Positions 34,250-42,146 of a stretch of DNA of 64,000 nt are shown piece by piece (positions within the stretch are counted from its first letter, which is position 1; the number at the start of each line of letters is the position of its first letter). The DNA comes from SMWC01 sp964466315. GTDB lineage: Bacteria > Pseudomonadota > Gammaproteobacteria > Steroidobacterales > Rariloculaceae. The notes below the pieces were generated by a model. The model was given only the letters and a program-made list of their open reading frames with translations. It ran no database searches and was not told the DNA's origin. Location of the stretch: positions 1-64,000 of the forward strand of contig CAYXNS010000001.1 in assembly GCA_964466315.1 (NCBI GenBank), read 5' to 3'. A program made the translations under genes and the position numbers.

Positions 34250-35605
34250 CTATTTTCCGATACAAAAGTCCGAGAAAATCTCGCCGAGTAGCTCGTCGCT
34301 CGTAACCTCGCCTGTCACTTCGCTCAACGCGGCTTGAGCCGAACGCAGCTCCTCGGCCGCGAGTTCGAGCGCTAGCGTGTTGACGAGCTGTATCCGCGCA
34401 TCACGGATATAGTGCTCGGCACGCTGCAGTGCGTCTATGTGCCGCGTGCGCGCGCTGAATGTTCCTGCGGCATCGCTGCGATAACCGGCAAGCGCCTTAA
34501 GATGCTCCGTGAGGCGTTCGATCCCCTCCCCCGTTAACGCCGAAAGGCGGATCACCGTGACGCCATCGCTCTCGATGCGTCCCGATTTGTCGTCGGTCAG
34601 GTCGACCTTGTTTTGTATGACAGTTGCCGCTGCGTCTTCGCCGGCGACTTCGCGGATCTTGGCGAGCTCGGTCGAGAGATCGGACCGAATGTCGGTAACC
34701 CAGATGAGCCGGTCGGCCCCTTCGAGCGCAAGCTGCGTGCGGCGCATGCCTTCGAGCTCTACCGGGTCTGCCGAATCGCGCAGGCCGGCTGTATCGACAA
34801 CCGTTATAGGCAGACCGTCCACGGACAGATGTTCTCGCAACGCATCGCGTGTCGTACCGGGGATCTCGGCCACGATTGCCGCATCGAAACCCGAGAGCTG
34901 GTTCAAGAGACTCGATTTTCCCGCATTCGGCGGACCGGCGATGACGACGGTCAAACCGCTGCTCAGCACCGCACCCTCGTGAGCCTGGCTCAACAGCGTT
35001 TCGAGCGCCGAGATCGCATCGTCGAAATCCTGCTCAAAGTTTGAGGTATCGTTGAGCGCCAGTTCCTCGTCGGGGAAATCGAGCCAGGCTTCGAGTTGCA
35101 CGCGCACGGCCGTCAGCTTTACCTGCAGTTCATTCACCCGCTCGGAGAAGCGCCCGTCGAGAGATCGGTAGGCCGCACGCGCGGCCTTGGCTGAACCGCT
35201 CGCCACGAGATCCGCGATGCCCTCCGCCTGCGCCAGATCGAGCTTGTCGTTGACGAATGCCCGTAGCGTGAACTCGCCAGGTTCCGCCGCGCGTGCGCCT
35301 AGACGCAAGGTGCTAGCCAATAGCATCTCGCTAACGACCATGCCACCGTGGCCATGGAGTTCAACGACATCCTCACCTGTGAATGATCGCGGCCCTGGAA
35401 AATACAGCAACAGGCCGCGGTCCACGGGCTCGCCCGTCTCGTCACAAAACTCGCAGAAATGCGCCTGTCGTGGTTCTGCCGTTACGCCCGTCATTCGCTC
35501 ACCGATTGCGCGTGCGTTCGACCCAGACAGGCGGATGATCGCGACTGCACCGCTACCGGGCGGCGTGGCGAGTGCTGCAATCGTGTCATCGGGTCGGTAA
35601 TTCAA
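34250..35605 (-). CDS. mnmE: tRNA modification GTPase MnmE (TrmE)
   Basis: GTPase that forms the MnmE-MnmG complex modifying wobble uridine in tRNA. It has 451 residues and a TTG start at 35605. The N-terminal tetrahydrofolate-binding domain begins DTIAALATPPGSGAVAIIRLSG. The G domain is inserted in the helical domain with P-loop GPPNAGKSS at about 224-232 and switch DTAGLRD. The protein ends CIGK (448-451), the conserved MnmE terminus. Usually followed closely by mnmG; here about 6 kb of other genes lie between. Confidence 0.97.
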   Translation of the reverse strand: MNYRPDDTIAALATPPGSGAVAIIRLSGSNARAIGERMTGVTAEPRQAHFCEFCDETGEPVDRGLLLYFPGPRSFTGEDVVELHGHGGMVVSEMLLASTLRLGARAAEPGEFTLRAFVNDKLDLAQAEGIADLVASGSAKAARAAYRSLDGRFSERVNELQVKLTAVRVQLEAWLDFPDEELALNDTSNFEQDFDDAISALETLLSQAHEGAVLSSGLTVVIAGPPNAGKSSLLNQLSGFDAAIVAEIPGTTRDALREHLSVDGLPITVVDTAGLRDSADPVELEGMRRTQLALEGADRLIWVTDIRSDLSTELAKIREVAGEDAAATVIQNKVDLTDDKSGRIESDGVTVIRLSALTGEGIERLTEHLKALAGYRSDAAGTFSARTRHIDALQRAEHYIRDARIQLVNTLALELAAEELRSAQAALSEVTGEVTSDELLGEIFSDFCIGK

Positions 35606-35664
35606 GGGCCGTAATTCCGATCCAATCGGTTAATGCTTAGTGTAAAGGATCGGGGAACTGTCGC

Positions 35665-35997
35665 ATGAGTCAAGACCCCACCGAATTTGACGAAGATATA
35701 ACCGTCACCGCCAGTACCGGCGCGGAAGGTTTCCGCACCGAGATCGCTGCCACCGGCCACGCGTTGATCGGCGACGAGCCGGACTCGGTCGGCGTCCGGC
35801 ACACCAAGATCCACGCATACGGCTGCGCCGAACGCGAGACAACAATGGGACGAATCGATGAATTCAAGCGACAGATCGTGCTCGAGGGGGATCTCGATGA
35901 CGCTGCTCGCCAGCGGCTACTGGAGATTGCCGACCTCTGCCCTGTTCACCGTTCACTCACGAACGAGGTCCAGATCGTTACGTCGCTCGACCGGTAG
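35665..35997 (+). pseudogene. OsmC-family protein with an in-frame internal deletion
   Basis: The 110-residue product matches both ends of an OsmC-like peroxiredoxin (usually 140-150 residues). The N-terminal half includes YRTEIAATGH-like FRTEIAATGHALIGDEPDSVG. The C-terminal half includes TKIHAYGC, IVLEGDLDDAARQRLLEIAD and CPVHRSLT. The roughly 40 residues normally between DEPDSVG and the KIHA segment are absent without frame loss. That stretch carries the long central helix and the first, peroxidatic cysteine. The resolving cysteine in CPVHR remains. A peroxidase function is therefore not expected; it is either a dead gene or a shortened protein with another role. Divergent from mnmE. Confidence 0.75.
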
Positions 35998-36005
35998 CCG
36001 GCGAG

Positions 36006-37673
36006 TTATTCGGCACCGACGACCTTGTTGATGCGCCACTGTTGCAGAATCGATAACCCTGTATTCGTCAACCAGTAAAGAACGAGCCCGGCGGGGAAGA
36101 ATGCGAACAACCCCGTGAATACAACAGGCATGATCTGCATGATCCTGGCCTGCATGGGATCAGGTGGCACCGGATTCAGGCGAGTCTGCAGAAGCATCGA
36201 AGCGCCCATGAGCAACGGCAGGATGAAGAAAGGATCGCGCGAAGAGAGATCGCTGATCCAGAGCATGAACGGCGCCTGTCTTATCTCCACGCTCTCGATC
36301 AAGACCCAGTAGAATGCGAAGAAGAATGGCATCTGAATGAGTATGGGCAGGCAGCCCGCGGCCGGGTTGACCTTCTCGCGCTTGTAGAGCTCCATCGTGG
36401 CTTGGCCCAGCGCCTGACGATCGTCCTTGAAACGCTCCTGTAACGCTTTCATGCGCGGCTGCAGCTTGCGCATTTTAGCCATCGAGCGGCCACTGGTCTG
36501 TGTCAGTTTGTAGAACGCGAGCTTGATGAACAGCGTCACGACAATGATGGCCCAGCCCCAGTTATTGACGAAGCCGTGCACGAAAGAGAGTAGCCAGAAC
36601 AACGGTTGTGCGAGTACCGTCAGTACCCCATAGTCGACGGTGAGTTCCAGTTCATTACCCGTCGCGGCGAGTTGATCCTGTAACTTCGGCCCGACGAAGA
36701 GTTTTACCGGATAGGTCATGCTCTCGCCCGGAGCGATCTCTCTGACCTGGCTCAGTGCAGTCAGGAGATAGTCCGAGCCGCGAGTGATCGCCTGATAGCG
36801 AACGACGTCCTCCGCCGGTGGAACAGCGGCCGCGAGAAAATGATGCTGAATACTCGCCAGCCAGCCACCGGTTAAAGACTGGTTGATCGGCTCGATCGCC
36901 AGATCTTCGACGTCGAGCTTCTCGTACTCATCACCGTCATAGAGCACGGGTCCGGTGAAGGAGTACGAGTCCACGGACGTATATGAACGCTCTACGGGAA
37001 TGTGGTGCCGGAACAACTGTGCGTAAGGCGCGCCACTCCACGGCTCGTTGGTTTGATTCTCTACGACGAGGTCGAGATCGATACCATACTGACCGCGACG
37101 GAAGGTGTAGATTTTCTGCGCGCGCAACGCCCCTTCGGCTTGCCAATCGAGCGTGACGATGAGCTCTTCGTCATTGTCCGCCAATTGGTACGCGGTGTTC
37201 GGGCTAGTGAACGACTCCAGGTGATTGGGCTCGTCGCCTTCGGCGACGCCCCGGAAACCCGTCTGAAATACCCAGCGGCTGCCCGGTAAGTAATCCAACA
37301 ATCTCACGGGCACATCCGGATTGTCTTTGTCGACGGGATATGACGGTAGATCGGTTCTAACGAGATCACCACCCTGTGTGTTGATCATGATCTCGAGCAC
37401 ATCGGTGCTGACGCTAACGATGCGCTCGGGTGCCCGCGCTGGCGGCATTTCGGCCGACGGCGTGGATTCTGCCACCACCGGTGCCGAATCGGTGGGCGGC
37501 TCGAGATCCGGCAGTTCCGGGGATAGATCTGGAACCGTTCCTTCGCCTTGTTCTGCGGGCACCGGTCCTGGCACCGTAACCGGCGGATAATCGGTCAACC
37601 ATGCCCGATAGGTAAACCACATCATCGCGAACAGCAACATCCATACGAGTAACCGTGGGTTGTTAACGTTCAT
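36006..37673 (-). CDS. yidC: membrane protein insertase YidC
   Basis: Inserts and folds inner-membrane proteins, alone or with Sec. It has 555 residues: an N-terminal helix (LLVWMLLFAMMWFTYRAWL), a large periplasmic domain with an acidic Pro/Glu/Thr-rich linker, and a C-terminal conserved core of five helices. RMKALQERFKDDRQALGQATMELYKREKVNPAAGCLPILIQMP (read in parts) is diagnostic. It starts one base after the rnpA stop (TGA-C-ATG). The small gene yidD, usual between rnpA and yidC, is missing. Confidence 0.97.
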   Translation of the reverse strand: MNVNNPRLLVWMLLFAMMWFTYRAWLTDYPPVTVPGPVPAEQGEGTVPDLSPELPDLEPPTDSAPVVAESTPSAEMPPARAPERIVSVSTDVLEIMINTQGGDLVRTDLPSYPVDKDNPDVPVRLLDYLPGSRWVFQTGFRGVAEGDEPNHLESFTSPNTAYQLADNDEELIVTLDWQAEGALRAQKIYTFRRGQYGIDLDLVVENQTNEPWSGAPYAQLFRHHIPVERSYTSVDSYSFTGPVLYDGDEYEKLDVEDLAIEPINQSLTGGWLASIQHHFLAAAVPPAEDVVRYQAITRGSDYLLTALSQVREIAPGESMTYPVKLFVGPKLQDQLAATGNELELTVDYGVLTVLAQPLFWLLSFVHGFVNNWGWAIIVVTLFIKLAFYKLTQTSGRSMAKMRKLQPRMKALQERFKDDRQALGQATMELYKREKVNPAAGCLPILIQMPFFFAFYWVLIESVEIRQAPFMLWISDLSSRDPFFILPLLMGASMLLQTRLNPVPPDPMQARIMQIMPVVFTGLFAFFPAGLVLYWLTNTGLSILQQWRINKVVGAE

Positions 37674-37674
37674 G

Positions 37675-38028
37675 TCAGGCGGCCCGCCTCGCTAGTCGCC
37701 GGAAATGTCGCTGCAGGCTGTCTCGCAAAACTATGGTCTCCGCTGCCGGTGCCGCCCGGTTTACCAAGATGACGAAGTCGAGCGACGGCAGTCCCTCCTC
37801 AAGACGAAACACTTCCCGCGCAAGGCGCTTGAGCCGATTACGCGCGAACGCGTGTTTGACGACGCGTCGCGGCACCGTTAATCCCAGGCGAGCTGTCTCG
37901 GCGCTGTTCAAGCGAGATAATACCGTGAAGTAACGATCCGATGAGCGCGATGCGTTGGCGAAGACTCGGTCGAACTCCCTGGATGTCGTCAGACGATTGA
38001 CGCGTGGAAATCTGGCCGACCGCTGCAA
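37675..38028 (-). CDS. rnpA: ribonuclease P protein component
   Basis: Protein subunit of RNase P, needed for tRNA 5' maturation, 117 residues from TTG 38028. A much longer in-frame extension (to 38298) runs through rpmH and the origin side and is not conserved. Between the rpmH stop and FPRVNRLTTSREFDRVF the only usual start codon is this TTG. The RNA-binding RNR motif is RNRLKR at about 63-68, in FARNRLKRLAREVFR. It lies 26 bp downstream of rpmH. Confidence 0.92.
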   Translation of the reverse strand: MQRSARFPRVNRLTTSREFDRVFANASRSSDRYFTVLSRLNSAETARLGLTVPRRVVKHAFARNRLKRLAREVFRLEEGLPSLDFVILVNRAAPAAETIVLRDSLQRHFRRLARRAA

Positions 38029-38054
38029 CGAGATGCTACTCGCGCGCTCGGCCG

Positions 38055-38189
38055 TTACGGGGCCAGTCGTACCCGGCCCTTGGTGCGCCGTCGCTTCAGG
38101 ATCCGCCGCCCGTTCTTGGTCGCCATGCGAGCTCGAAACCCATGAGTACGTTTGCGCTTGATGTTGCTGGGCTGAAAAGTTCGTTTCAT
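38055..38189 (-). CDS. rpmH: 50S ribosomal protein L34
   Basis: The 44-residue L34 starting MKRTFQPSN and ending TKGRVRLAP, highly basic. The ATG is at 38189; an upstream in-frame extension to 38240 is not part of the protein. It is the first gene of the leftward rpmH-rnpA-yidC operon next to the origin. Confidence 0.98.
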   Translation of the reverse strand: MKRTFQPSNIKRKRTHGFRARMATKNGRRILKRRRTKGRVRLAP

Positions 38190-38320
38190 GACGGAGTCGA
38201 CCCTGGTTCCGGTCCATAGAAAAAGTTTGAGGCAAAACAATAAGATGTGCTGGAGCGAGGGAGCACAAAACTCTACGCGCGGCGTTGAGCAGTGTCAATA
38301 GGGACCGTCGTCGATTAAGT

Positions 38321-38329
38321 TGTGGATAA
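38321..38329 (-). promoter_or_regulatory. DnaA box upstream of dnaA
   Basis: TGTGGATAA on the plus strand is an exact DnaA box (TTATCCACA on the minus strand), 88 bp before the dnaA GTG. In Pseudomonas-type chromosomes the rpmH-dnaA interval holds origin and dnaA autoregulatory boxes. Only one perfect box is visible here. Confidence 0.75.
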
Positions 38330-38416
38330 CTAGGGCGGTGCCGTTATAGACTGAGATCAACGCGAGGATACACACCCTAACCGACCGACAACGACAACCG
38401 AAGACAGAAAAAGACC

Positions 38417-39742
38417 GTGACAGCGAATTCGGCGGTGCATCCGTCTCTGTGGACCCAATGCCTGCGGGCACTCGAACTCGAACTTTCCGAGCAACAATTT
38501 CATACCTGGATCCGGCCGCTTCAACCGGTCGAGGAGGGCGGCGGCCTGAAGTTACTCGCGCCGAACCGGTTTGTCGTCGATTGGGTCCAAGAAAATTGTC
38601 TGGATAAAATCCTCGAGGTCACTGGCCCGCTGCCCGTCGGTATAGAGGTCGGTAGCCGCAGGCCACCGTTGGTAGCACCAACGACCACCGTACCGACCCC
38701 GCGACCCAGAACACCCGTACTCGGTAGCCCGCTCAACGCGTATTTCACGTTCGATAACTTCGTCGAGGGTAAGAGTAACCAGCTCGGGCGCGCTGCCGCC
38801 CTCCAGGTTGGGTCGAATCCGGGGCGTGCCTACAACCCGCTATTTATCTATGGTGGTGTCGGTCTCGGCAAGACTCATCTCATGCATGCTATCGGTAACG
38901 TCATACTCGAACGCGACCCCGGAGCGAAGGTAGCCTATGTCCACTCCGAGCGCTTCGTTGGCGACATGGTGCGCGGTTTGCAGCACAACACGATTGCCGA
39001 GTTTAAACGCACCTATCGGACCCTCGACGCGTTACTTATCGATGACATTCAATTCTTCGCTGGAAAAGAACGCTCACAGGAAGAATTCTTTCACACCTTT
39101 AACGCGCTCCTGGAAGGACAGCGCCAAATCATCCTCACCTGCGATCGCTACCCGAAGGAGGTCTCCGGCCTCGAAGAGCGGCTAAAGTCCCGTTTTGGTT
39201 GGGGACTGACCGTTGCAATTGAGCCACCGGAACTCGAGACTAGCGTGGCCATTCTCATGAGCAAAGCCGCTGCCGACGGTATTGCTCTACCGGAGGAAGT
39301 TGCGTTCTTCATTGCCCAGCGAATCCGATCGAACGTTCGCGAGTTAGAGGGTGCTTTGCGCCGCGTTATAGCGAACTCTCAGTTTACCGGCTATCCGATA
39401 ACGCTGGAGTTCACGAAGGAGGCGCTGCGCGACCTCCTCGCGCTGCAGGACAAACTCGTTACGATAGACAATATTCAGAAAACGGTAGCGGAGTACTTCA
39501 AGATGCGTGTCGCGGATCTTCACTCCAAGCGCCGTAGCCGGTCGATTACCCGTCCGCGACAGATCGCCATGGCACTGGCGAAGGATCTCACGACCCACAG
39601 CCTCCCCGAGATCGGTGATGCTTTCGGGGGCCGGGATCACACAACGGTACTGCATGCTTGCCGGCGCATCAAACTATTGCGGGAAACGGAAACACGTGTG
39701 GCCGAGGACTATGGAAACTTGTTGAGAACGCTGACAGGATGA
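38417..39742 (+). CDS. dnaA: chromosomal replication initiator DnaA
   Basis: AAA+ initiator that binds DnaA boxes and melts the origin, 441 residues, GTG start at 38417. Domain I (1-75, LWTQCLRALELELSEQQFHTW) is followed by a short linker (about 78-104). The AAA+ domain has Walker A GGVGLGKTH near 146-154 and Walker B ALLIDDIQFFAGK. The C-terminal DNA-binding signature is GGRDHTTVLHACRRI. It is flanked by candidate origin sequences on both sides. Confidence 0.98.
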   Translation: MTANSAVHPSLWTQCLRALELELSEQQFHTWIRPLQPVEEGGGLKLLAPNRFVVDWVQENCLDKILEVTGPLPVGIEVGSRRPPLVAPTTTVPTPRPRTPVLGSPLNAYFTFDNFVEGKSNQLGRAAALQVGSNPGRAYNPLFIYGGVGLGKTHLMHAIGNVILERDPGAKVAYVHSERFVGDMVRGLQHNTIAEFKRTYRTLDALLIDDIQFFAGKERSQEEFFHTFNALLEGQRQIILTCDRYPKEVSGLEERLKSRFGWGLTVAIEPPELETSVAILMSKAAADGIALPEEVAFFIAQRIRSNVRELEGALRRVIANSQFTGYPITLEFTKEALRDLLALQDKLVTIDNIQKTVAEYFKMRVADLHSKRRSRSITRPRQIAMALAKDLTTHSLPEIGDAFGGRDHTTVLHACRRIKLLRETETRVAEDYGNLLRTLTG

Positions 39743-39928
39743 ATGGATAACCTGTGAACTATCTCGACAGCCGGATTTTTCCACAATTATCCCACAGGTT
39801 TAGTAGTGACCTATCCCACGGTTTGGTATGTCGTAACATATTGTTTATTAAGGGTTTTTAGGCTTATCCCCTTTTTTGCACGTGTCTAATAATAATCATA
39901 AAGACAAGGATCAATAGGTATAGTCATT
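39743..39928. other. candidate origin (oriC) segment between dnaA and dnaN
   Basis: A 186-bp AT-rich intergenic region with several DnaA-box-like 9-mers: TTTTCCACA at 39777-39785 (matches TTWTNCACA), TTATCCCACA at 39787-39796 (one extra C), and TTTTGCACG at 39874-39882 (8 of 9). A TAATAATAATCATAA run at 39887-39901 follows the last box and resembles a DnaA-trio unwinding element; TAGTAG also occurs at 39801-39806. Origins in related bacteria lie on one or both sides of dnaA. Assignment to this side is inference. Confidence 0.5.
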
Positions 39929-41026
39929 ATGAAATTCACTGCATCACGAGAAGTGATATTAAAGCCTCTACATGCGGTCATTGGTGTGGTCGAACGACGT
40001 CAAACGATGCCGATTCTCAGTAATGTTCTACTGGCTGCCGGGGATAATTCCGTGACGTTAACTGCGACCGACCTCGAGGTCGAGTTGCTGGCTAAAGCTG
40101 AAATAATCGTCGATTCACCCGGTGAAATTACGGTACCGGGAAGAAAGCTGCATGATATCTGCCGCGCGCTCCCAGATGATGCTGAACTCACGTTTACGGT
40201 AAAGGGGGATCGCTTGACCGTTACGGCGAGAAGGAGTCGTTTCACGTTGTCGACGTTACGGGCCGCGGATTTTCCGATGGTGGATGAGATAGCGACTCAA
40301 CAAACGCTGAAGCTCGATCAGCAGGGACTGCGACGACTGCTTGAGCAGACGCAGTTCTCGATGGCGCAGCAGGATGTACGCTATTACTTGAATGGGCTCC
40401 TGCTGGAGGTGGACGGTAAGACGTTGCGTGGGGTAGCGACGGATGGACATCGCTTGGCATTGGCCGAGGTGGAAATGGCGGCACCGGCACAGCGAAACGA
40501 GCAATTGATCGTGCCGCGTAAGGGGGTAATGGAGTTGCAGCGTTTGCTGGAAGGTGAAGGAGACGTCGAATTGACACTCGGCGCGAATCACATACAGGCT
40601 CAAATTGGAGATATTCGGTTCACTTCGAAGCTCATCGACGGCAAGTTCCCTGATTACCAACGCGTAGTACCGGCAGAGCCACAGAATATCGTGATGGCGG
40701 ATCGAGATCTGTTGCGGCACGCTTTACAGCGTGCGGCGATCTTATCTAACGAGAAATATCGGGGGGTCCGCTTGGCGCTTGGCGAGAATAACGTGACGAT
40801 ACAGGCCAATAACCCGGAGCAAGAGGAGGCCGAGGAGTCCGTTGAGGTGGAATACAGTGGTGAAACCATGGAAATCGGTTTCAACGTGACTTATCTGCTA
40901 GATGCGCTGAGTGCCGTTGATGAAGAACAGGTTCAAGTGGGGTTGGGCGATACGAATTCGAGTTGCCTGATTCGGGCGCCAAGTGGGCATGACAGCAAGT
41001 TCGTTGTAATGCCGATGCGGCTTTAA
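39929..41026 (+). CDS. dnaN: DNA polymerase III beta sliding clamp
   Basis: Ring-shaped processivity clamp, 365 residues, three repeated clamp domains. It begins MKFTASREVILKPLHAVIGV and contains RRQTMPILSNVLL, both standard, and ends VVMPMRL, the conserved C-terminus. It lies between dnaA and recF, 30 bp before recF. Confidence 0.98.
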   Translation: MKFTASREVILKPLHAVIGVVERRQTMPILSNVLLAAGDNSVTLTATDLEVELLAKAEIIVDSPGEITVPGRKLHDICRALPDDAELTFTVKGDRLTVTARRSRFTLSTLRAADFPMVDEIATQQTLKLDQQGLRRLLEQTQFSMAQQDVRYYLNGLLLEVDGKTLRGVATDGHRLALAEVEMAAPAQRNEQLIVPRKGVMELQRLLEGEGDVELTLGANHIQAQIGDIRFTSKLIDGKFPDYQRVVPAEPQNIVMADRDLLRHALQRAAILSNEKYRGVRLALGENNVTIQANNPEQEEAEESVEVEYSGETMEIGFNVTYLLDALSAVDEEQVQVGLGDTNSSCLIRAPSGHDSKFVVMPMRL

Positions 41027-41056
41027 ACTGTACAGCAGAATCGGGTTGCTCGTAAC

Positions 41057-42115
41057 GTGCCTCTAAACCGGGTACGGATTCAGTCCTTTCGGTGCTTGTC
41101 TAACGTCGAGCTTGAGTTCGACACGAAGCAAAACTATCTCTTTGGTCGTAATGGCGCGGGCAAAACGAGTGTGCTCGAGGCAATTTACCTTCTCGGCCGC
41201 GGTCGATCGTTCCGGACACGGCAGAGCCGCCGCCTGATTCAGCACGGAGAGGCCGGTTTTACGGTCTATGGCGAACAGGAGTATGACGGTCATATGCACC
41301 GACTCGGCGTCGCGCTGGGCCAGGGTGGGCTGAAATTGAGGCTCGACGGCGAGCGGGCGCGGGGTATGGCCGCGTTGGCAGAGATTCTACCGGTACATGT
41401 CATCGAGCCGAATATGCACCGCCTCATCGAAGGAGGACCACGAGAGCGGCGCCGGTACCTCGACTGGGGAGTGTTCCACGTGGAACCAAACTATCTGGAT
41501 AGCTGGCGACACTATCGGCGCGTGCTGGGGCAGCGTAATGTGGCCTTGAAACACGGCCAGGGATTGGATGCCTGGGATGAGAGCTTTCTCGAGAGCGCGG
41601 CCGCCGTAGACGGTGCTCGCTCGCGGTATGCGGAAAAACTCGGTGCTAGTCTAGCCGGGGTTGGCAATAGCCTTCTTGGTAGCGGTGTCGATATCGGTTA
41701 CCGCCGTGGTTGGGCCGACGGCACGACCCTTGCGGAGGCGCTGAAAGCATCATTTGGAAAAGACCGAACGATCGGTCGTTCTCATGTCGGCCCGCATCGC
41801 GCCGACATGACCGTGAGCCTCGGGGCGAGGCGCGTTCGCGAGGAGGTCTCGCGCGGGCAGCAGAAACTAGTTGCCGCGGCGCTGATCCTCGCTCAGATTC
41901 GAGTCTTTGCCGATGGACACAGCGATGGGGGCGTCCTGCTCGTGGACGACCCTGCGGCGGAGCTTGATCAGATAGCGCTCGAGTCGTTACTGGCGGCGCT
42001 TGATGGACTGCCGGCGCAACTGATTTTGACGGGGCTATCCGAGGCGCGGCTTAAGCCCGTGGGCGGTGCTTCCGTGTTTCACATAGAACAAGGAAAGGTC
42101 GCGCAAATGCTATAA
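41057..42115 (+). CDS. recF: DNA replication and repair protein RecF
   Basis: SMC-like ATPase that helps load RecA at gaps, 352 residues, GTG start at 41057. It begins LNRVRIQSFRCLSNVELEF, with Walker A GRNGAGKTS at about 30-38. The signature EVSRGQQKLVAAALILAQ is followed by Walker B VLLVDDPAAELD. It stands in the canonical dnaN-recF-gyrB order. Confidence 0.96.
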   Translation: MPLNRVRIQSFRCLSNVELEFDTKQNYLFGRNGAGKTSVLEAIYLLGRGRSFRTRQSRRLIQHGEAGFTVYGEQEYDGHMHRLGVALGQGGLKLRLDGERARGMAALAEILPVHVIEPNMHRLIEGGPRERRRYLDWGVFHVEPNYLDSWRHYRRVLGQRNVALKHGQGLDAWDESFLESAAAVDGARSRYAEKLGASLAGVGNSLLGSGVDIGYRRGWADGTTLAEALKASFGKDRTIGRSHVGPHRADMTVSLGARRVREEVSRGQQKLVAAALILAQIRVFADGHSDGGVLLVDDPAAELDQIALESLLAALDGLPAQLILTGLSEARLKPVGGASVFHIEQGKVAQML

Positions 42116-42146
42116 TAGATCGGTTTTGTTAGGGGCCGATTCTCGC

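Noticed and set aside
38029..38298. Long N-terminal extension of rnpA across rpmH
   Set aside because: Composition is non-conserved and it overlaps the whole L34 gene; known RnpA proteins are about 115-130 residues.
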